Under the pieces are notes generated by a model. That model searched no databases. It had not been told where the DNA came from and saw only the letters and a list, made by a program, of their open reading frames with translations. A program made the position numbers and the translations under genes. This document shows, in pieces, positions 58,513-64,000 of a DNA stretch of 64,000 nucleotides. Where the stretch lies: the NCBI GenBank assembly GCA_041689615.1, contig JBDNFW010000017.1, positions 1-64,000 of the forward strand. Reading direction: 5' to 3'. How positions within the stretch are numbered: position 1 is the stretch's first letter; every line of letters starts with the position of its first letter. Source of the DNA: UBA7359 sp041689615 (GTDB taxonomy: Bacteria > Pseudomonadota > Gammaproteobacteria > Eutrophobiales > Eutrophobiaceae).

Positions 58513-59268
58513 TTAAACTAAACCACCATTAATCTTTATTGCTTCGCCTGTTAGATAAGACGAATCATCGGAAGCTAAAAATACAACGGCAGCGGCAACA
58601 TCTTCTGGTCGACCAAAACGAGCCAGCGGAATTTCTTTTATACGCGCTTGATAATATTCATCGTCCATATGTTCTTCGGCGAAGGCGGTATTAATCCAGC
58701 CCGGTGAAACCATATTAACTCGAATTTCTGGACCGACTGATTTTGCAAATGATCGGGTAAAACCCAAAACACCGGCTTTTGTTGCGGCAAATATTTGTGG
58801 ATTGGTTCCTTCGAAACCGTGCGTTGCTAAATCCCAGCCCATATTTACGATGACGCCATATCCCTGCTCTTGCATGGTTGGCGTAATTGACCAACAGGCT
58901 TTAATCGTCCCTTTCAAATCAACTTCAATCAGATGTTCCAGTTTTTCATGGATTTCGGCGGCAGCGCCGGTGCCGGTAAGAATGTCTGCGCCTGCATTAT
59001 TGACCCAGATATCTATACGACCGAATTCTTCAATAGTCTTTGCAATCATCCGATCAATATCGTCTTCATCGCTCATATCAGCCTGAACGGCGATAGCACG
59101 TCGGCCTGTTTGCTGTATTTCTTCTACAAGCGATTCAGCACTGTCTTTGGATTTGTTGTAATTAACAACAATATCCGCGCCTTCCTGCGCAAAAGCCTCA
59201 GCTATTCCACGACCTATACCACTGCTAGCTCCGGTAATTACGGCGATTTTATCTTTTAGGCGTTCCAT
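58513..59268 (-). CDS. SDR-family protein lacking the catalytic Tyr
   Basis: This 251-residue classical SDR has the cofactor motif TGASSGIGRGIAEAF, NNAG, and a C-terminal SPGWINTAF / SYLTGEAIKINGG. The active site is changed. The usual Tyr-x3-Lys reads Phe-Ala-Ala-Thr-Lys (PQIFAATKAG; codon TTT), and the Ser of the triad is missing (NMGWDLATHG). It may be inactive, use another mechanism, or be a binding protein. The ATG at 59268 puts the Rossmann motif at the family position; an upstream TTG start is less likely. It is co-transcribed with a carboxymuconolactone decarboxylase-like gene. Confidence 0.82.
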   Translation of the reverse strand: MERLKDKIAVITGASSGIGRGIAEAFAQEGADIVVNYNKSKDSAESLVEEIQQTGRRAIAVQADMSDEDDIDRMIAKTIEEFGRIDIWVNNAGADILTGTGAAAEIHEKLEHLIEVDLKGTIKACWSITPTMQEQGYGVIVNMGWDLATHGFEGTNPQIFAATKAGVLGFTRSFAKSVGPEIRVNMVSPGWINTAFAEEHMDDEYYQARIKEIPLARFGRPEDVAAAVVFLASDDSSYLTGEAIKINGGLV

Positions 59269-59575
59269 TTTTTTAACTTGTAAATCCTGGTTGAACGCAG
59301 ATGAGTGTGCGTATTTCAGGTTCAGTTGCGCCAACTAAAAGCCGCGCATAGCGATTCTACGCAAGGCTTTTGCTGTTAAGCAAATGAATCTAAAATGCGT
59401 GCAATCATATGTGTAGGCTATCTTTACTAAGACAGTAAGAATCGCGATATGATAAGTTAATGGATTAAAAGACATATTTTTAATATTAGCGCCGGTCAAC
59501 TAGGATTTCCAAGTTTGGTCGTTTATCGTGAGCGCGCTATTCTAAACCTGTTCACTGTAAACTCAAGATTTAGCT

Positions 59576-60409
59576 ATGAATAAAATTTCAGTCATTATTC
59601 CGACATACAATCGAGTCTCGGTTTTGCCACGGGCAATCGATTCAGTATTAGCTCAAACTCGTGCCGCTGATGAGATTATTGTTGTTGATGATGGTTCTAC
59701 TGATGAAACACAGCAATTAATCAAAGATCAGTATCCGCAAGTAAAACTTATTTCGCAAAGCAACCAAGGTGTTAGTGCGGCACGAAATAATGGCATAAAA
59801 AAGGCAAAAGGAAACTGGGTTTGCTTGCTCGATTCTGATGATAGTTGGCAAACAAATAAATTAGAGAAACAAATAGACCTCATCACTAATAATCCTGACT
59901 ATTTGATCTGTCATACCAATGAAATCTGGTATAGAAATGGAAAAATATTAAATCAAGCCAAAAAACATGAAAAACGTGGCGGGCATATTTTTCAACATTG
60001 TTTACCACTTTGCGCTATCTCGCCTTCATCAGTCATGATTAATAAACAAGTCTTTGATGAGGTGGGGTTATTTGATGAAGACTTACCCGCATGCGAAGAT
60101 TACGACATGTGGTTACGGATTTGTTGCAAGTACCCTGTATTATTTATTGATAAAGCACTAACTAATAAATACGGCGGACATAATGATCAATTATCTCGAC
60201 AACATTGGGGCATGGATCGTTTTCGTATTATTGCTTTAGAAAAAATAATTACATCTAATACTTTAAGTAACGAAAACCAACAAGCAGCGGTAGATATGTT
60301 GCTGCATAAAGTTACCATCTTTTTGAAAGGTGCAGAAAAACACGGCGAAAATGAATATTGTGAAATATTCAAAAAATTATTAGCACCATATACAAAACAA
60401 TATGCTTAG
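59576..60409 (+). CDS. Family 2 glycosyltransferase
   Basis: The 277-residue GT-A enzyme has ISVIIPTYNRVSVLPRAIDSVLAQT, EIIVVDDGSTDETQQLI, GVSAARNNGIKKAKGNWVCLLDSDDSW (DxD metal site) and LPACEDYDMWLRICCKYP. There is no membrane segment. The acceptor is unknown; a role in cell-surface glycans is likely. The roughly 240 bases upstream hold no recognisable gene. Confidence 0.88.
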   Translation: MNKISVIIPTYNRVSVLPRAIDSVLAQTRAADEIIVVDDGSTDETQQLIKDQYPQVKLISQSNQGVSAARNNGIKKAKGNWVCLLDSDDSWQTNKLEKQIDLITNNPDYLICHTNEIWYRNGKILNQAKKHEKRGGHIFQHCLPLCAISPSSVMINKQVFDEVGLFDEDLPACEDYDMWLRICCKYPVLFIDKALTNKYGGHNDQLSRQHWGMDRFRIIALEKIITSNTLSNENQQAAVDMLLHKVTIFLKGAEKHGENEYCEIFKKLLAPYTKQYA

Positions 60410-60424
60410 TATTAATAAAACATC

Positions 60425-61243
60425 ATGATTAATATTTTTTGCGCCCTTCACTGCGAAGCCCAACCAATAATTCAACATTTTAAATTAACTGAATCAAAAC
60501 AGTTTAATTTGTTTCGCATCTATCAATCGAAAGACAAAGAAATAAACTTATCGATCACAGGAGTAGGCAAACTCAATACAGCAGCCGCAGTAAGTTATCA
60601 ACATGCTTGCTTAAATACTTCTGCTAGTGACATATGGTTGAACATTGGCGTTGCTGGACATATTAATATCCCTATAGGCGAGGTTCGTTTAGTTAACAAG
60701 ATTACTGACGAACATGATAATACGACATGGTACCCGCAGATTATTTTCAAGCCACCATGTAAAAGTACTAATTTAATAACATTGGATAAACCTTCAACAG
60801 ATTATCAAGATGCGTTATATGACATGGAAGCCTCGGCTTTTTATCAGATGGCAATACGTTTAGGATCTGCTGAATTAATTCATTGCCTGAAAGTTGTTTC
60901 AGATAATACTGAACAATCCACTTCGACTGTGAATGCCGATAAAGTAAAAAAAATGATTGCTGCACAGATTAAAACTATAGAAAGTCTGTTTGATTGTCTC
61001 AAACCATTATCAACGGAAGTTAGTTCCATTATTTCTGAACCTGAACATTATCAATACTTCATAGACAAGTGGCATTTCACACAATCTGAAAGCATTCAAT
61101 TATTGCGATTATTACGTCAATGGTCTGTCCGGTTCCCTAATGAAGATGTTATGCCATCAGTCACTGATAATAAAACAGGAAAATCTGTATTAATTACATT
61201 AAGTGAAAAAATAAAAAACTCGGAATTTGTGATTCATGATTAG
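60425..61243 (+). CDS. Nucleoside phosphorylase / MTA-SAH nucleosidase-like protein
   Basis: The 272-residue protein has a PNP/UDP-phosphorylase-like domain (about 1-190): INIFCALHCEAQPIIQHF, ITGVGKLNTAAAVSY, WLNIGVAGHINIPIGEV, YDMEASAFYQMA (the substrate Glu) and CLKVVSDNTEQS (the catalytic Asp). A C-terminal helical extension of about 80 residues follows. It overlaps the SPL-like radical SAM gene by 8 bases, so the two are translated together. The substrate may be 5'-deoxyadenosine or MTA, products of radical SAM chemistry; this is inference. Confidence 0.75.
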   Translation: MINIFCALHCEAQPIIQHFKLTESKQFNLFRIYQSKDKEINLSITGVGKLNTAAAVSYQHACLNTSASDIWLNIGVAGHINIPIGEVRLVNKITDEHDNTTWYPQIIFKPPCKSTNLITLDKPSTDYQDALYDMEASAFYQMAIRLGSAELIHCLKVVSDNTEQSTSTVNADKVKKMIAAQIKTIESLFDCLKPLSTEVSSIISEPEHYQYFIDKWHFTQSESIQLLRLLRQWSVRFPNEDVMPSVTDNKTGKSVLITLSEKIKNSEFVIHD

Positions 61244-62234
61244 CACGATATACATTGAAGAAGAGATCGCTAGTCACCCTAGAACCTTAGCCATACTTGA
61301 ACGTTTTCCTGAAGCAACAAAAATCAAGTGTGAACGTTATGGCGAAATATTTAATCGCAAGTCACAAAACTTTAGATTACAAAAAAAGCAACCCGCACTA
61401 ATTCTAGCGAGAAAACATAAAGGTCTCGTCTTACCTACTCCGAAACAATACGCTATCGGCGCTGAACATAATTATTATTTTTCACACATGTTGAATTGTT
61501 TATATGACTGTCGTTATTGTTTTCTACAGGGTATGTTTCAATCTGCGCATTATGTTTTATTTGTAAATTACGAAGACTTTATCGAAGAAATGGATTCCAT
61601 AATAAATAATCACGGAAACGAACCTGTTCATTTTTTTTCTGGCTACGATTGCGATAGTCTTGCACTTGATCCTGTTACTGATTTCACCAGTGAATTTATA
61701 CCTTTCTTTGAAAGCAACCCGCGAGCCTTACTTGAGTTAAGAACTAAAAGCACACAGATCCGAAGTTTATTAAAACGAGAGCCTATAAAGAATTGTGTTA
61801 TCGCATTTAGTTTCACGCCAGACAAAATAGCTAAAACACTCGAGCATAAAGCACCTGATGTGAATAAACGCTTGCAAGCCATACTTGATTTGCAAGAAGC
61901 CGGCTGGCAAATAGGTTTACGCTTTGACCCACTCATATACACAAAAGAATATGCAAGCGAATACAGTGAGTTATTTAACGATATATTTTCAAAAATTAAT
62001 TCTGAACTAACACACTCAATTAGTTTAGGTGGGTTTAGATTACCCAAAGATTATTTTCGTAAGCTGGAAAAGCTTTATCCTGATGAAAAGTTGTTTGCTT
62101 CACCACAAGCTGAAGAAAATAATAACATTGGCTATCCAGCTGAAATACGTAATGAGATGTTAGATTTTTGCGAAAATATCATTACGCAACATATTTCTAC
62201 TGATAAGTTTTTTCCTTGTCATGAAACAATTTAA
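61236..62234 (+). CDS. Spore photoproduct lyase-like radical SAM protein
   Basis: The 332-residue protein has the [4Fe-4S] motif CLYDCRYC (C88, C92, C95) and SPL-type context: PTPKQYAIGAEHNYYFSHMLN, HFFSGYDCDSLALDPVT, LELRTKSTQIRSLL, SFTPDKIAKTLEHKAP, GWQIGLRFDPLIY. In spore formers SPL repairs thymine spore photoproduct; in gammaproteobacteria the homologues have an unknown role, possibly DNA lesion repair. It overlaps the nucleosidase-like gene. Confidence 0.85.
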   Translation: MISTIYIEEEIASHPRTLAILERFPEATKIKCERYGEIFNRKSQNFRLQKKQPALILARKHKGLVLPTPKQYAIGAEHNYYFSHMLNCLYDCRYCFLQGMFQSAHYVLFVNYEDFIEEMDSIINNHGNEPVHFFSGYDCDSLALDPVTDFTSEFIPFFESNPRALLELRTKSTQIRSLLKREPIKNCVIAFSFTPDKIAKTLEHKAPDVNKRLQAILDLQEAGWQIGLRFDPLIYTKEYASEYSELFNDIFSKINSELTHSISLGGFRLPKDYFRKLEKLYPDEKLFASPQAEENNNIGYPAEIRNEMLDFCENIITQHISTDKFFPCHETI

Positions 62235-62246
62235 TCGAAAGTATCA

Positions 62247-63695
62247 ATGACCGAACAAAATATTATCTTTACAACCTTTGGCGCTTATCTAATTCTGGTC
62301 TTTACTATCGGCTGGATTGCTTTACGGCGCACTCATAGTCAATCTGATTATATTCTCGGTGGCAGAAAGCTTGGCAGCTGGACGACAGCAATCAGTGCTG
62401 GCGCATCTGACATGAGTGGTTGGTTATTATTGGGTTTACCGGGTTATGCCTACCTTGCCGGATTTGAAGCAATATGGATTGCTCTTGGTTTATACATTGG
62501 CACTTGTATTAACTGGTATTTTGTTGCACCTCGTTTGCGTGTTCAGACTCAAGCATTAAACAATGCGCTGACTATCCCTGAATATTTTGAATATCGATTT
62601 AATGACTCGTCACATCTATTACGCATTATTTCCGCAATCTTCATTCTTTTATTTTATTTGTTTTACACCAGTTCGGGACTGGTTGCTGGCGGCAAGTTAT
62701 TCGAATCTGTATTTGGACTGTCTTACCAGTGGGCTGTCATCATTGGTGCATTAACAATACTCACCTATACCTGTCTCGGTGGTTTTCTCGCTGTGTCGTG
62801 GACTGATTTAATGCAGGGTTTATTAATGGCGCTAGCATTAAGCTATGTCGCACTCGTTTCCATCTACAGCATCCATGGTTTTGAAGCTTTGTATAATTGG
62901 ATGAATATCATCAATCCAGACTTACTAAATCCATATACAAGCGTTGCAAATGGGCCATTAGGTGTTATCGGTATTGTTTCGCTATTAGCATGGGGACTCG
63001 GTTACTTCGGACAACCACACATACTGGTTCGCTTTATGGCGATAAAGTCTGAAAAGATGATTCCAAAAGCACGCACTATTGCAATATATTGGACTGCCAT
63101 AGGTTTGTTTAGCGCATTATTAATTGGTTTCTCAGGCATCGCATTATTAGGAAATCAATTACATGCCAATGATAGTGAAAAAGTGTTTATAGAATTACTT
63201 CAATTTTTGTTACACCCAATTCCTGCAGGTATTTGTTTAGCAGCAATACTCGCCGCCATTATGAGTACCGCAGACTCACAATTACTGGTTGCCTCTTCAG
63301 CTATAACTGAAGATATCTATAAAATCATTAATATTAAAGCAACAGATAAACAGTTAATGATGTTCGGAAGATTGACTGTCATTGTACTAACAATCTGTGC
63401 AACAACACTCGCTTTGCAACCAGACAATAATATATTGGATTTGGTTGCTTACGCCTGGGCCGGATTTGGCGCAACCTTTGGGCCCGTTATCTTTCTATCA
63501 CTCTATTGGAAAACAATGTCACGTAATGCTGCACTAGCTGGAATGTTAACCGGAGGCATAATCGTCATCGTCTGGAAAAATATTTCTTCTGACTTTTGGT
63601 TGTTTGAACTTTATGAACTAGTACCGGGTTTTGTTTTTGCAATTCTTGCAATAATAATTTGCCAACGAACTCAAACTATTATCAATAGACAATGA
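62247..63695 (+). CDS. putP: Sodium/proline symporter
   Basis: The 482-residue SSS-family transporter has about 13 membrane helices. Signatures are GGRKLGSWTTAISAGASDMSGWLLLGLPG, GFLAVSWTDLMQGLLM, GLGYFGQPHILVRFMAI, and ILAAIMSTADSQLLVASSAITED (sodium site 2 region). The motifs match PutP more than other SSS members. Its likely job is uptake of proline as nutrient or osmolyte. Confidence 0.9.
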   Translation: MTEQNIIFTTFGAYLILVFTIGWIALRRTHSQSDYILGGRKLGSWTTAISAGASDMSGWLLLGLPGYAYLAGFEAIWIALGLYIGTCINWYFVAPRLRVQTQALNNALTIPEYFEYRFNDSSHLLRIISAIFILLFYLFYTSSGLVAGGKLFESVFGLSYQWAVIIGALTILTYTCLGGFLAVSWTDLMQGLLMALALSYVALVSIYSIHGFEALYNWMNIINPDLLNPYTSVANGPLGVIGIVSLLAWGLGYFGQPHILVRFMAIKSEKMIPKARTIAIYWTAIGLFSALLIGFSGIALLGNQLHANDSEKVFIELLQFLLHPIPAGICLAAILAAIMSTADSQLLVASSAITEDIYKIINIKATDKQLMMFGRLTVIVLTICATTLALQPDNNILDLVAYAWAGFGATFGPVIFLSLYWKTMSRNAALAGMLTGGIIVIVWKNISSDFWLFELYELVPGFVFAILAIIICQRTQTIINRQ

Positions 63696-63710
63696 GTCTG
63701 AGTATATTCA

Positions 63711-63790
63711 CGACTGCATGGATGCAGGAGGTAAAGCACCAACAGTAGGCGCTTTTAGGCGACGCCGGGAGCAGTTACCGAAGAACTGCC
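63711..63790. repeat. GGA-hairpin repeat cluster between putP and thiC
   Basis: Positions 63711-63733 are the exact complement of 21189-21211, including CTGCATGGATGCAG. Positions 63737-63762 are the complement of the block found in rbfA and near 45.7 kb. A GCAGTT/AACTGC hairpin follows. The element separates the convergent putP and thiC genes. Confidence 0.8.
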
Positions 63791-63806
63791 CCCAAACTGC
63801 GAACTC

Positions 63807-64000
63807 CTATAGCTTGTTATAAATCTCACTACCTTTTTCTTTAAACTCTTTCGACATTTCATCCATGCCTCTTTCGATAGCTTCATCCATGTTTTCTAAA
63901 CCTTGTGCATCAGCATAATCTCTTACGTCTTGAGAAATTTTCATGGAACAAAAGTTAGGGCCACACATAGAACAGAAGTGTGCAATCTTGTGTCCTTCTT
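63807..64000 (-). CDS. thiC: Phosphomethylpyrimidine synthase ThiC, C-terminal part
   Basis: The final 64 residues are present; the rest is beyond the right edge. The radical-SAM cluster motif CSMCGPNFCSMKISQDVRDYA (CxxCx4C) is diagnostic of ThiC, which rearranges AIR to the thiamine pyrimidine HMP-P. The tail ends in FKEKGSEIYNKL. Confidence 0.93.
   Translation of the reverse strand, partial: EGHKIAHFCSMCGPNFCSMKISQDVRDYADAQGLENMDEAIERGMDEMSKEFKEKGSEIYNKL

Noticed and set aside
59335..59575. Roughly 240-base gap before the glycosyltransferase gene
   Set aside because: Examined for RNA genes, repeats and small genes; no feature could be supported.

Overview
The window is AT-rich chromosomal DNA of a gammaproteobacterium. 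The evidence is gene order: surE-pcm-nlpD-rpoS, fMet tRNA-rimP-nusA-infB-rbfA-truB-rpsO-pnp, and rpsP-rimM-trmD-rplS. At the left edge lies the N-terminal part of a XoxF-type (lanthanide-dependent) methanol dehydrogenase, divergent from a quinoprotein-associated SoxYZ-like carrier. A second, atypical PQQ quinoprotein lies at 15.5-17.3 kb. This suggests a methylotroph or a relative with methylotrophic capacity; the lineage below class is inference. No replication origin, prophage, intact insertion sequence or CRISPR array was seen.

Layout. 0-2.3 kb: xoxF (partial), a long regulatory gap with Fur-like sites, the SoxYZ-like carrier and a small Cys-containing secreted protein. 2.4-7.6 kb: LPS inner-core genes (waaA, hldD, hldE), a DUF3108 protein and dsbC. 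7.7-8.0 kb: a MITE-like foldback element. 8-13 kb: an orphan GspE/PilB ATPase, xerD and the ribosomal/tRNA modification operon, which carries a second foldback element between rimM and trmD. 13.2-18.7 kb: folate cyclo-ligase, lipoprotein, BASS transporter, quinoprotein plus a coupled unknown, and a peroxiredoxin-glutaredoxin fusion. 18.7-21.1 kb: PD-(D/E)XK nuclease-like protein and an ECF sigma/anti-sigma pair. 21.3-30.3 kb: transcription/translation operon starting at the initiator tRNA. 30.3-38.7 kb: AmmeMemoRadiSam genes, pentapeptide-repeat protein, orphan FliK/FhlB-like pair, PBP1b and a histone H1-like Lys-rich gene. 38.9-45.5 kb: adk, Mth938-like gene, rpoS-nlpD-pcm-surE and argF-argD. 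45.8-49.3 kb: a repeat-rich accessory stretch with a 5'-truncated gene, a cloverleaf-like palindromic element, a DUF2238 protein and a ParE-type toxin-antitoxin pair. 49.4-64 kb: dnaQ-rnhA-methyltransferase, gloB, mltD, aas-like, greB, a DNA glycosylase, apt, an SDR lacking its catalytic Tyr, a glycosyltransferase, nucleosidase plus SPL-type radical SAM, putP, and the C-terminus of thiC.

The most unusual signal is a dispersed family of short hairpins with variable, self-complementary stems and a conserved GGA/TCC apex (for example CCTGCATCCATGCAG). Members occur at about 21.2, 30.0, 38.2, 45.6, 47.1, 47.8, 57.4 and 63.7 kb. They usually lie just beyond a terminator. One copy sits in frame inside rbfA, and one forms a roughly 155-nt multibranched structure. 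The loops resemble CsrA/RsmA binding hairpins, but polarity is mixed, so a DNA-level REP-like repeat is an equal alternative.
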